Below, piece by piece: positions 8,114-18,276 of a stretch of DNA of 64,000 nucleotides. The stretch covers positions 47,027 through 111,026 of the forward strand of contig NZ_LPNR01000104.1 in assembly GCF_019266065.1 (NCBI RefSeq), written 5' to 3'. Position numbers and translations under genes: made by a program. Within the stretch, counting starts at the first letter, position 1; every line of letters starts with the position of its first letter. Below the pieces are notes generated by a model. It saw nothing but the letters and a program-made list of their open reading frames with translations. It ran no database searches and was not told the DNA's origin. This DNA is from Nocardia sp. MH4. GTDB lineage: Bacteria > Actinomycetota > Actinomycetes > Mycobacteriales > Mycobacteriaceae.

Positions 8114-8733
8114 CCGAGTCCGCCCTGCCGCCAGGCTATTTCGACCGGATGTACGCCACCGACGACGACCCGTGGCAGTTCACGCTCCGCTGGTACGAGC
8201 GGCGCAAACGCGCGCTGACGATGGCTATGCTGCCCAGGGCGCGCTACCGCGCCGGGTTCGAGCCCGGCTGTTCCATCGGCGTGCTCACCGAGGAACTCGC
8301 CGGGCGCTGCGATCGCCTCGTGAGCACCGATGTCGCCGAGCGGGCCCTGGATTCGGCGCGCGCACGGCTGTCGCGTTCTGGCCACGCGTCGGTGGAGTTG
8401 CGCCGGTGGGGGCTGGGACAGCGCTGGGCGGCAGAGGAATTCGATCTCATCGTGCTGAGTGAGGTCTGCTACTACCTCGATGCCGAGACGCTGCGCCAGG
8501 CCTTCGACCGTGCGGTCGCGCACCTCGAACCCGGCGGCACGCTGCTGTGCGCGCACTGGCGCCACGTGGTGGCCGACTATCCGCTGACCGGCGACGAGGT
8601 GCACGCGATCGCGCATCGCACCGCCGGACTGGCGGCCACGGCCCACTACGGCGACGAGGATGTGCTGATCGACGTGTTCGCGGCCTCGCCGCCGAACCCG
8701 CCGTCGGTGGCCCGCGTCGAGGGTCTCGTCTGA
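8110..8733 (+). CDS. NodS-like SAM-dependent methyltransferase
   Basis: This 207-residue class I methyltransferase begins with FDRMYATDDDPWQFTLRWYE, an opening typical of the NodS family. The SAM-binding segment FEPGCSIGVLTEELAGRC follows, then LVSTDVAERAL (acidic end of strand 2), EFDLIVLSEVCYYL (motif IV region) and LLCAHWRHV. NodS N-methylates the deacetylated amine of chitooligosaccharide signals. The GTG start (8110) overlaps the deacetylase TGA, so methylation follows deacetylation in gene order as in nodBCS. The true acceptor is unknown, and NodS-like domains in actinobacteria are often only annotated as generic methyltransferases. A strong hairpin follows. Confidence 0.82.
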   Translation: MTESALPPGYFDRMYATDDDPWQFTLRWYERRKRALTMAMLPRARYRAGFEPGCSIGVLTEELAGRCDRLVSTDVAERALDSARARLSRSGHASVELRRWGLGQRWAAEEFDLIVLSEVCYYLDAETLRQAFDRAVAHLEPGGTLLCAHWRHVVADYPLTGDEVHAIAHRTAGLAATAHYGDEDVLIDVFAASPPNPPSVARVEGLV

Positions 8734-8740
8734 GGCAGGG

Positions 8741-8777
8741 GAGTCGCGGGCCGGGCGCGGCGGCCCGGCCGCGACTC
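8741..8777. terminator. Bidirectional terminator hairpin
   Basis: GAGTCGCGG (8741-8749) plus CCGGGC (8751-8756) pair with GCCCGG plus CCGCGACTC (8763-8777): 15 bp with one bulged G. It lies between the convergent methyltransferase gene and a small minus-strand membrane gene whose stop it overlaps. Confidence 0.6.
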
Positions 8778-8940
8778 AGGACCGCCGCCGTCGCCGGGCG
8801 ATCAGCCAGACCACGAACCCGGCGAGCACCGCGGCTGCCACCGGCAGCGCGGGCGTGCGGGCGACATCGGCGGCCTGCCCGGTCGCATCCAGCGCCAAGT
8901 CACGGTCGAGCCGGGGGACCGGGTCGTCGGACTCGCTCAT
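8776..8940 (-). CDS. Small single-pass membrane protein (54 aa)
   Basis: A 54-residue frame opens with MSESDDPVPRLDRDLALDAT and ends with a hydrophobic stretch (LPVAAAVLAGFVVWLIA, residues ~33-49) and a basic tail RRRRRS. That is a C-terminal membrane anchor with a cytosolic acidic head. The ATG at 8940 is preceded by GAGGAAGGA at a workable distance. It sits directly downstream of the UsfY-like gene on the same strand (40 bases), so the two are probably co-transcribed. I do not recognise a family. Despite its size, the start, ribosome site, topology and terminator argue for a real gene. Confidence 0.6.
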   Translation of the reverse strand: MSESDDPVPRLDRDLALDATGQAADVARTPALPVAAAVLAGFVVWLIARRRRRS

Positions 8941-8980
8941 CGCGGGTTCCTTCCTCGGTGGTCTCGCAGCGTGGGGGCTG

Positions 8981-9313
8981 TCAGTGCCCGCGCTGATCGG
9001 TGAGCTTCAGGCCCTCCTTGGCCTTGATGCGCCGGTGCTCGAGCAGCAGCCAGACGACACCCGCGCCGGCGAGCAGGACCGCCGCGACCCCGGCGACGGT
9101 CGCCCAGCCGGTGAACCCGTAGCCGGTCGCGGTCAGGCACAGACCCAGCGCGATGACGCCCAACGCGCACAGGATGATCCCGGGGAAGTTGTAACCGTCT
9201 TCCAGGCCCTCGCCGGCGTGGCTGCGGGTCGTGCGGGCATGGTCGGGGAATTCGTCGTCGTGTCGGTCGGCGCGCTGCGGCGCGGAATCGTGGTGCGGAT
9301 TCGGGTAGGTCAT
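8981..9313 (-). CDS. UsfY-like membrane protein
   Basis: This 110-residue protein has a His/Asp-rich N-terminus (PNPHHDSAPQRADRHDDEFP), the segment HARTTRSHAGEGLEDGYNFP, two membrane helices (about residues 48-70 and 74-95) and a basic tail. The TTR-HAGE-x(5)-NFPG order followed by two helices resembles the mycobacterial UsfY proteins encoded near sigF. The identification is from memory. GGAGGGAACC precedes the ATG at 9313. Upstream lies katG, separated by a strong terminator, so it probably has its own promoter in the ~100-base gap. It may belong to a stress (SigF-type) response, but no such promoter is proven here. Confidence 0.6.
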   Translation of the reverse strand: MTYPNPHHDSAPQRADRHDDEFPDHARTTRSHAGEGLEDGYNFPGIILCALGVIALGLCLTATGYGFTGWATVAGVAAVLLAGAGVVWLLLEHRRIKAKEGLKLTDQRGH

Positions 9314-9411
9314 GGATGGTTCCCTCCAGGTTGACCGGTATGAGCGGGCCATACCCGCTGGGCCGCTGGTCAATCACCGGGCGGCGGACCGGAGGGCGAA
9401 CTCGACGCGAA

Positions 9412-9444
9412 AAGAGCCCGGGCCGAGGGTCGGCCCGGGCTCTT
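9412..9444 (-). terminator. Intrinsic terminator of furA-katG
   Basis: The arms AAGAGCCCGGGCC (9412-9424) and GGCCCGGGCTCTT (9432-9444) pair over 13 bp around a 7-base loop. Read on the minus strand the stem is followed by a short T-run (CTCTTTTCG). It lies 10 bases after the katG stop. Confidence 0.85.
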
Positions 9445-9454
9445 CGACACCCGA

Positions 9455-12156
<2,702 letters not shown>

Positions 12157-12163
12157 GTCCGAA

Positions 12164-12192
12164 AGTGTTCTCCGTTGTCTGGAATCGGTCAA
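12164..12192 (-). promoter_or_regulatory. furA-katG promoter
   Basis: TTGACC (12192-12187), a 17-base spacer and AACACT (12169-12164) make a near-consensus vegetative promoter. Seven bases separate the -10 from the furA GTG, so the message is leaderless or nearly so. FurA itself probably binds around here. Confidence 0.65.
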
Positions 12193-12200
12193 GCATATGA

Positions 12201-12395
12201 CCGGCCTCGTGTTCAGGGCCGGGAATCCGCGGTACCGCCACCAGCAGAACGGTCACCCCCGACACCGCGGGCGGCGGCCTGCTGCTCATCACGCGTGCGG
12301 ATCTGCTCGACCGCGTCGGCGATCCGATCGACGAACGCCGCCTCGCCGAGCAAGTGGCGCTGCTCGACACCGGTATCCGCCTGCTCGGGGCCTGA
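12201..12395 (+). pseudogene. Possible remnant of an unidentified gene
   Basis: Between two stops one plus-strand frame reads protein-like, with the segments VTPDTAGGGLLLITRADLLD and RRLAEQVALLDTGIRLLGA before TGA at 12393-12395. It has no ATG, GTG or TTG start in the front two thirds and no ribosome site. It is either a 3' fragment of a lost gene or chance. I do not recognise the family. Confidence 0.3.
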
Positions 12396-12416
12396 GCGGA
12401 ATCGTCGCCGGACACC

Positions 12417-12452
12417 GCTGTGGCGGACCCGGACGCCCGGGTCCGCCACAGC
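12417..12452. terminator. Perfect 16-bp hairpin
   Basis: GCTGTGGCGGACCCGG (12417-12432) pairs perfectly with 12437-12452 around the loop ACGC. It lies just past the stop of the GlsB-like remnant (minus) and of the plus-strand remnant, so it can serve as a bidirectional terminator. Confidence 0.7.
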
Positions 12453-12457
12453 ATCGA

Positions 12458-12703
12458 CTATCGGGTGCGGCCGGTGACCAGTCCGACCAGTGCCAGCAGC
12501 AGCACCGCACCACCGAAGCAGGTCAGGAAGCTGAACAGCAGACCACCACCGGCGACATCGACGCCCAGCACCTTCAGCAGGAACCCGCCGAGCAGACCGC
12601 CGACGACGCCGACGGCGATATTGAGCACGATGCCCTGCTGGGTCCGAGCATTGCTGCCTCCGATCGTTTCCGGCCCTGGCGGGCCGTGATTGTGCGTGGA
12701 TTC
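12458..12703 (-). pseudogene. 5'-truncated GlsB/YeaQ/YmgE-type membrane protein
   Basis: The frame directly after the cspA stop, and in the same phase, reads PPGPETIGGS, then GIVLNIAVGVVGGLLGGFLL and a second hydrophobic helix FLTCFGGAVLLLALVGLVTG, to a TAG at 12458-12460. Glycine-rich helices preceded by a PGP-x(4)-GG loop are typical of the transglycosylase-associated (GlsB/YeaQ) stress membrane proteins. Those have an extra first helix, missing here. There is no usable start at the right place: an ATG with a fine GGAGG site (ATG at 12651-12649) leads into another frame. Either a frameshift near 12650 or a start at an internal GTG would be needed. I treat it as probably broken. Confidence 0.5.
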
Positions 12704-12910
12704 TCAGTCCAGGGCGCGGACGTCGGTCGCCTGCGGGCCCCGGTCGCTGTGGTCCATCTCGAACTCGACCTTCTGGTTGTCCTCGAGGGTGCGGAATCCG
12801 TCGCCGCGGATCTCGGAGAAGTGAACGAAGATGTCGGCACTGCCCTCGTCGGGCTCGATGAACCCGAACCCCTTCTCCGCGTCGAACCACTTCACAGTGC
12901 CTTGAGCCAT
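12704..12910 (-). CDS. cspA: Cold-shock protein CspA family
   Basis: This 68-residue single cold-shock domain has both RNA-binding motifs: RNP1 as KGFGFIEPD and RNP2 as DIFVHFSEI, framed by [11 protein letters not shown] and [19 protein letters not shown]. Length and composition are those of actinobacterial CspA-type nucleic-acid chaperones that keep RNA unstructured. The ATG at 12910 follows GGAGTGGGAAGC. It is monocistronic or co-transcribed with the GlsB-like remnant immediately downstream, whose reading frame continues in phase after the stop. Confidence 0.95.
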   Translation of the reverse strand: MAQGTVKWFDAEKGFGFIEPDEGSADIFVHFSEIRGDGFRTLEDNQKVEFEMDHSDRGPQATDVRALD

Positions 12911-13073
12911 TGCTTCCCACTCCGTTCGATCGGTACCTCTCGATCGGAGGATGTCCCGGACCGGAATCGGTAAACGGGTCACCACCCACCGATCTTCGGC
13001 GACGATGGGGCCCACGGTCTGCTCGGTCGTGGCCCGGCGCCGCCGACCGCGAACCGTGACCTCGGGCTCCGCT

Positions 13074-13424
13074 CTAGGCGAAGCGGGTGGTGAGCTCGGC
13101 CGCGATCTCGTAGTGGCGCAGGAGGAAGGAGCGTTCGTCGAGCTTCTTGCGCCGCAGCCAGCCGGTGACCTCGGCGTTGCACTTGCTGGAGTTGCACGAT
13201 CCGCAGGCGGGGACGACGTTGCCGAGGGTGTAGCGGCCGCCGCGCGAGATGGCTTGCACGCAGTCCTTCTGCAGCGAGGTGGCGGGGGAGCCGCAGTAGG
13301 CGCACCCACCCCAGGACGCCTTGAGCGCGTCCCACTGCGCGTCGGTGAGGTCGTGGGTGACGCGCGCCATCCGCTTCTTGCGCTTGCGCGCGGCGCGCAC
13401 CTGTCTGCTACCGCCGGTCGGCAC
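13074..13424 (-). CDS. HNH endonuclease-type protein
   Basis: This 116-residue protein starts with a highly basic tail ([12 protein letters not shown]) and carries an HNH-type zinc-ribbon fold: [13 protein letters not shown] and ACGSCNSSK are the two CxxC pairs, with [20 protein letters not shown] between them. The first His of the classical DHxxP motif is replaced ([10 protein letters not shown]), so catalytic ability is doubtful. It starts at GTG 13424, six bases after a TATTCT hexamer, implying a leaderless message. No partner methylase or phage gene is near. It may act in DNA repair or restriction, or just bind DNA. Confidence 0.75.
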   Translation of the reverse strand: MPTGGSRQVRAARKRKKRMARVTHDLTDAQWDALKASWGGCAYCGSPATSLQKDCVQAISRGGRYTLGNVVPACGSCNSSKCNAEVTGWLRRKKLDERSFLLRHYEIAAELTTRFA

Positions 13425-13430
13425 CAGGTG

Positions 13431-13436
13431 AGAATA
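13431..13436 (-). promoter_or_regulatory. -10 element of the HNH gene (leaderless)
   Basis: TATTCT on the minus strand is followed by exactly six bases and the GTG start at 13424, which places the expected transcription start on the start codon. Confidence 0.5.
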
Positions 13437-13515
13437 CCTGCCGCGACGGTCGGCGGGTCGCAGGCGGGCACACCGTGTCCGACCCGGCCGCGACGCCGCA
13501 GACGGGTGCGGTGGG

Positions 13516-14889
13516 CTACGAAACGACCTGGGAGCTCAGGTAGTTCAGCAGGAGGGGAACGTCCTCGCCGTAGTCGATGTGGGCTTCGGAGGCGTAGAAG
13601 TTGGCCATGTCCACGCCTTGGCGACCCAGTTGGACGAGCTCGTCGACGGTGGCGGGATCGGTGACGCTGAGCAGGGTTCGGGTGGTCGCGGTGAGGTCGG
13701 AGCGGATGCCCGCGGCGACGGGGCCGAGCACCGAGCCGGTGAGGTCGGCGCCGGTGGCGGCCAAGGCCGCCAGGTCGGCGGCGGCGGCGAGAGGGTCGTT
13801 GCGGTCGAGGGATTCGACCGCACGCCAGAGGATTTCCTGGAGGTGGCCGACGCGCTCGGCGATACCGAGGAGATCGAGGTGGGTCAGGGCGTCGGCGATG
13901 ACGCTGACGCCCGCGGTCCGGCCGGACGGGTCGACCGCGGCGGCCGCGCGGATGACCTGGGCGACCAGGACCCGGTCTACCCCCGCGGCGGCCTCCACGA
14001 AGGGGGCCAGGGCGGCGTTGACGGCCCGTGCGGTCTGATGGGCGCCGCGGATGTCGCCCGCCGCGAGGGACTCCGGCAGGCGGGTGAGGTCGTCGACGAT
14101 GGTCGGCAGGTTCGCCGCGGTGGCGGTCCAGCCGGCGCCCATGGTGACGGCTTGGGCGATCAGACTGCTGGGATCGGCGGTGGCGGGGAGCAAGTTCGCG
14201 ATCGGGGTGGGATCGCCGCTCAGGACCCGGCCCAGCACGGCCAGGAACGGGGAGGTGGCGGCATCGAGGGAGCAGTACAGGTCGCCGTCGGCGCACAGCG
14301 TGCGAACCCGCTCGGACAGCGCGCCGAAATCACGGCTCCGGGTGCCGGCGATGCCGCGGCCGGGCTGCGGATTGCCCAGGGAGAGTGTGGTGTTCGGATC
14401 GCGATGCGGGTCGGCCAGTAGCCCGACCCCGACCACCCGATCGGCGTCGATGGGGCCGTCGCCGTTGCCGATCTCGGTGGCCAGATCGCCGATGCCGTCC
14501 GCGCCCTGGCTGTAACCGGCGAGCACGACCCGCGTCGAGCCGCACAGGCCACGCAGCATCTGGCGCAGACGGGATTCCAGGGTGCTCAGGGACTCGGCGT
14601 AGCTCAGGCCCTGATCGAAAGCGCTGGCGGCATAGGGGGCGTAGAGCACGGTGATGTCGCGGCCGAACTGCCGTCGCAGGCCGTCGCCGACAGGCCGGAG
14701 CATGCCGACGGGCACCTCGGGATCGGCGTCGAGTGTGGTCTCCCAGGTTCCCGGCCCGAGTATCGCGGTGTACGGGGTGCAGGGCTGCGGGCCGGATGTT
14801 TCCGCCCGCGCGTCGCCGACCGCCGCGGTCCCGGCCGCGACGACGGCGGCGACCAGCGTCGCGGCGGCGGATCTCGACAACCTGTTCAT
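13516..14889 (-). CDS. Secreted cutinase-like alpha/beta hydrolase
   Basis: This 457-residue protein has a signal peptide (residues 1-29, cut after ARA), then a cutinase-type alpha/beta domain. [14 protein letters not shown] holds the nucleophile Ser127, and [15 protein letters not shown] resembles the D-P-x(2) loop carrying the catalytic Asp. A cystine-forming CGS near 116 and CADGDLYC follow. Residues beyond ~230 form a long helical C-terminal domain rich in Ala, ending in [12 protein letters not shown]. Cutinases are usually ~200-220 residues, so this is the longer two-part type seen in Nocardia and Mycobacterium. It would cleave extracellular esters or lipids. The ATG at 14889 follows AGAGGAATTGG. 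A fragment of a second copy of its 3' end lies at 2667-2720. Confidence 0.85.
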   Translation of the reverse strand: MNRLSRSAAATLVAAVVAAGTAAVGDARAETSGPQPCTPYTAILGPGTWETTLDADPEVPVGMLRPVGDGLRRQFGRDITVLYAPYAASAFDQGLSYAESLSTLESRLRQMLRGLCGSTRVVLAGYSQGADGIGDLATEIGNGDGPIDADRVVGVGLLADPHRDPNTTLSLGNPQPGRGIAGTRSRDFGALSERVRTLCADGDLYCSLDAATSPFLAVLGRVLSGDPTPIANLLPATADPSSLIAQAVTMGAGWTATAANLPTIVDDLTRLPESLAAGDIRGAHQTARAVNAALAPFVEAAAGVDRVLVAQVIRAAAAVDPSGRTAGVSVIADALTHLDLLGIAERVGHLQEILWRAVESLDRNDPLAAAADLAALAATGADLTGSVLGPVAAGIRSDLTATTRTLLSVTDPATVDELVQLGRQGVDMANFYASEAHIDYGEDVPLLLNYLSSQVVS

Positions 14890-15248
14890 CGTCCAATTCC
14901 TCTGTTGCCGAAGGTGATTCGCGACGGTGCGACAGGTGTTGCAGCGCGCCGGACCGTCGTGGCCAATTCTGGCCGCTCGCCGCGGGTTTCGCCCACACTT
15001 TCAGATACAGTTTCATTTCAGATTCGATCCGGGCTGCGCGGTCCGTCGTCGGCCCCGTCGACCGACGCCGTCCCCGGCCGGCCGCGCGCCGAGCCGGGGA
15101 CGGGTCTTCACGGTGGCGCCAGTTCCACCGAGTCTGTGCCGGATCCGGGCGAACCGTCCCACGCTCACCGGCACAGAACGGTAGGCGAGGTACGGGCCGC
15201 GGCACTCGTCGCCGGACGACAGACTTGTCGGTGCGGGTTGTGCGCGCG
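14890..15248. other. Intergenic region with two inverted repeats
   Basis: I see no convincing gene in these 359 bases. They hold the ribosome site and promoter region of the cutinase-like gene and, nearer the PucR gene end, two inverted repeats with 10-bp arms: 15069-15078 with 15093-15102, and 15133-15142 with 15168-15177. Either could be the terminator of the PucR operon. Confidence 0.5.
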
Positions 15249-16607
15249 TCACGAATCCGGGCCGGGCGCGACGGATTCGCCCAGGGTCGGCAGGATCGCG
15301 AGGGCGACCTGGAGTTCGAGGGTTCTGATATCGGCACTGCGGCCCAGGATCGCCTCCGCCTGCTGCACCCGGTAGCTGACCGTGTTGGGATGCACCAGCA
15401 GCCGATCGGCGGCGCGGCGGCGACTGCCGTTCTCCCCGAGGAAGACCGACAGCGTCGTTGCGAGCCGATAGGTGGTCTCGTCGGGTGCGGCCAGGCGGCC
15501 GAGCACCCTGGTGACGAACGCGCGTGCGTGCCCTGGGTCGGCCGTGCACAGCGCCGCGACCGCGATCTCGCCGTAGCGAGTCACGGGATCGGCGCGGTGG
15601 GCGGCCATCGTGGCGACGCGGCGGGCATGCTCGGCTTCGAGATGACTGCGCCGGAAGCCGTCCAGTCCGTGCGCGGGGCCACCGATCGCCGCTCGCACAC
15701 CGGGCGGCAGCGCCTGCTGGAGTTCGGTGAAAGCCCTGGGCGAGAAGGATGCACGCGACCCGGACCAGCCTGCGAGAATCAGCGCGCCGAGCGGATGGGT
15801 GAGGGTGTTCTCGGCCCCGAGGTGCCGGGCGAGCTCGGCGAAGGCCGCGCCGAGGGTGGTCTGGGCGTCGCAATGCTCCGGGGCGCGGTCGAGCCAGGCC
15901 ACGGCCGCGAGGTGGTACCGGTTCACCTCGTAGCGCAGGCGAGTCGAGGCGCGTGCCGGATCGTGCTCCCGATCGGCGACGATGTCGGCGATCGCCGCCG
16001 CCTGTGCGGCCGCGGCGTTGCGCATCCAGCCCTCACGTTCGACTTCGTAGGCGTGTTCGGCCCGGATCATCGCGCCGTCGAGATAGGCGAAAAGCCATCC
16101 CGTCGCCATCCGCAGCGCGGTCGGCAGTTGGACCGACCCGGGCGCGGTGGCGGTGATGCGGGTGAACATCCACTGCCACATGCCCTCCTGCGCCAGGCGA
16201 TACAGCCGCATGACCTCGGTGAGCGGAACACCGCGCCACACCCTGGCCCGGATCAGCGCCAGCCCCGGCTCCGGCAGGTCGAAGCGCCGGGGATCGCCGC
16301 CGTGCTCGAGTGTGTCGGCCAGCTGGAGCATGTGCGCACTGATGCCGGCCCGGCTAGCCTCGGCCACCTGGTCGTCGGGGAACAGTTCGGGGATCTCGAC
16401 CCGCATCCGTGCCACCGACGCCGCGGTGAGGTCGGGGGCGCAGCGGCGGATCTCCCGCGCGAGGGGGCGAAGGATGTCTTCCCAAACCTGTCCGGCCGCC
16501 TCGTCGTCGGGCGGCAGCCAGCCGCCCGACGACAGTGCCCTCCCGGCCACGCTCATGCGCCCGGCTCCGGGCGCGCAGGCGCTGGTGTGGGTGTCGCCCG
16601 TGGTCAC
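15249..16607 (-). CDS. PucR-family transcriptional regulator
   Basis: This 452-residue regulator ends in a PucR-type helix-turn-helix: the segment from RLATTLSVFLGENGSRRRAA to RLLVHPNTVSYRVQQAEAIL is the diagnostic C-terminal motif. Before it lies a GGDEF-like/PucR linker region (~250-380) and an N-terminal RsbT/helical domain (~30-190). The GTG start overlaps the MFS stop (GTGA), and AAGGAG lies about ten bases before, so it is the last gene of the glycosidase-exporter operon. It probably senses the compound handled by that operon and feeds back on it, although PucR proteins with this N-terminus have mostly unknown ligands. Confidence 0.85.
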   Translation of the reverse strand: MTTGDTHTSACAPGAGRMSVAGRALSSGGWLPPDDEAAGQVWEDILRPLAREIRRCAPDLTAASVARMRVEIPELFPDDQVAEASRAGISAHMLQLADTLEHGGDPRRFDLPEPGLALIRARVWRGVPLTEVMRLYRLAQEGMWQWMFTRITATAPGSVQLPTALRMATGWLFAYLDGAMIRAEHAYEVEREGWMRNAAAAQAAAIADIVADREHDPARASTRLRYEVNRYHLAAVAWLDRAPEHCDAQTTLGAAFAELARHLGAENTLTHPLGALILAGWSGSRASFSPRAFTELQQALPPGVRAAIGGPAHGLDGFRRSHLEAEHARRVATMAAHRADPVTRYGEIAVAALCTADPGHARAFVTRVLGRLAAPDETTYRLATTLSVFLGENGSRRRAADRLLVHPNTVSYRVQQAEAILGRSADIRTLELQVALAILPTLGESVAPGPDS

Positions 16608-18235
16608 ACCGCCATCTCTCCTTGTCGATGAGCGGCGCCGCCGGTGGCCGGAGTGCGGCCGTGCTTCATCACCAGTGCGAGCGAAAGGGCCGCCACCGAC
16701 GCGACCGCGCAGACCCAGAAGCCCAGCCGGTAGCCGTGATCGCCGAACAGGTCGGGCAGCGGGGTCGCCGGTTGGGCTTGCCCGCCGACCGAGACCAGTG
16801 CGCTCATGCCGTTGTCGTGCAGCAACGCGGTGACGACGGCCAGGCCGATCGCCACGCCCATGGACTGCATGACGCCGAGCATGCCGAGGCTGATGCCCTG
16901 CTGCTCCTGCGGCACCGCCTCGACCAGCAGGATCGGCATGCTGGCGTAGTACATCCCGAAGCCGATGCTGAAGATCGAGTTCACGATCAGGAAGGTGGTG
17001 GTGGTCAGCGGCAGCAGCGCGAACGCGATGCCGGCACCGGCGAAGACGACCAGGGCGACGACCAGCGGCAGCCGGGCACCGATCCGCTTGGCCAGCAGGC
17101 CCGCCACCGCGCCGAAGACCATCGTGATCATCGAACCGATCAGGGCGATCCGGATGGCGAACTCGAGCAGGGAGTATCCGCTGCCGTAGCTGTATCCCGG
17201 ATCGAGGGCCACTTGCACCGCCTCGGGTGGCAGCGCCTGACCGGTCAGGCCCTGGATCTCGGCCAGCGCCGCCTGCCGCACACCGGCCACGACCGTCGAC
17301 TCCGGCGGGGTCTGCGCCATATAGGCGATGGCATAGGAGACGATGCCGATCTGCAGCGATGCCAGGAGCGCCCCGCCCAGGACCAGTGCGACACGCGGAT
17401 GGAAGAGCAGCCGCATGTCCATGATCGGTGTCGTCACCCGCTTTTCGACGACAACGAACAGCACCAGCAGCGCGATGCCGGCGATCAACCAGGACACCGT
17501 GGTCGGCTTCGCCCATCCCCAGTCGTGGCCCTTGTCGACGTAGATCAGGGTGAGCGCGGCGCCGCCGGAGAGCAACGCCGCGCCGACGACGTCGATCCGC
17601 TCGGCGACCCGCAGCTTGGACTCGGGCACGAGGAACCACACCAGTGGCATCATCGCCAGGGTGAACGCGGCCAGTACCCAGAAGATGGCGCGCCAGCTGT
17701 GGTTGTCGACCAGGTAGCCGCCCAGGATCGGGCCCGCGATGGAGGCGACACCGAAGCCCGTCGCGGTGAGTCCGAGCGCGAGCGGAATCATGGCGCGCGG
17801 CATCAGGTCCCGGATGAGGCCGTAGGCGATCACCGCGGTGGCGATGGCGGTGGCCTGCAGGCAGCGGCCGAGAAGGAAGACGGCCCAGTTCGAGGTGGTC
17901 GCGTCGAGCACACAGCCGATGACGAACAGGGCACCGCAGATGAGGAACATCCGCTTCTTGCCCCACACGTCACTCATCTTGCCGATCAACGGAGACGCGG
18001 CCGCTCCGATCAACCCGAAAACGATGATGGCCCAGTTGATGTCGGCCCCGACACCGGGGAAGCTCGGCGCGATCTTCTGCAGTGCCGCCGCGACGATCGT
18101 GTACTGCATCGGGGCGATCTCGGAGAACAGGACGATCACGGCGAGCACCGTGAGAATCCTTGTGCGCGAGGCGCTGTCGAGTCGTCCGGTGTCGTTGTCG
18201 TCGTCTTTGTCGAGTTGCGAGGTACTGGTGGACAT
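16604..18235 (-). CDS. MFS drug/solute exporter (DHA2-like, 14 TM)
   Basis: This 543-residue transporter has an acidic N-terminal tail (DKDDDND) and about 14 membrane helices. Loop 2-3 carries the MFS signature SPLIGKMSDVWGKKRM and helix 5 the exporter-type motif GFGVASIAGPILGGYLVD (motif C, G-x(8)-G-x(3)-GP-x(2)-GG). This points to an H+-coupled antiporter. A ~40-residue external loop with PPESTVVAGVR interrupts the second half. The second ATG (18235) is chosen because GGAG lies seven bases before it; the first ATG at 18241 would be only two bases from GGAG. It follows the GH3 gene by 41 bases and overlaps PucR. Confidence 0.88.
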   Translation of the reverse strand: MSTSTSQLDKDDDNDTGRLDSASRTRILTVLAVIVLFSEIAPMQYTIVAAALQKIAPSFPGVGADINWAIIVFGLIGAAASPLIGKMSDVWGKKRMFLICGALFVIGCVLDATTSNWAVFLLGRCLQATAIATAVIAYGLIRDLMPRAMIPLALGLTATGFGVASIAGPILGGYLVDNHSWRAIFWVLAAFTLAMMPLVWFLVPESKLRVAERIDVVGAALLSGGAALTLIYVDKGHDWGWAKPTTVSWLIAGIALLVLFVVVEKRVTTPIMDMRLLFHPRVALVLGGALLASLQIGIVSYAIAYMAQTPPESTVVAGVRQAALAEIQGLTGQALPPEAVQVALDPGYSYGSGYSLLEFAIRIALIGSMITMVFGAVAGLLAKRIGARLPLVVALVVFAGAGIAFALLPLTTTTFLIVNSIFSIGFGMYYASMPILLVEAVPQEQQGISLGMLGVMQSMGVAIGLAVVTALLHDNGMSALVSVGGQAQPATPLPDLFGDHGYRLGFWVCAVASVAALSLALVMKHGRTPATGGAAHRQGEMAV

Positions 18236-18276
18236 GGCCATGCTCCGTTGTTCGGTCGAATGGTCGAGCAGTCGGG

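Noticed and set aside
12157..12192. furA starting at the upstream TTG (12190-12192)
   Set aside because: That TTG is the -35 hexamer of TTGACC-N17-AACACT, which would then lie inside the gene. GTG 12156 fits the promoter and family length.
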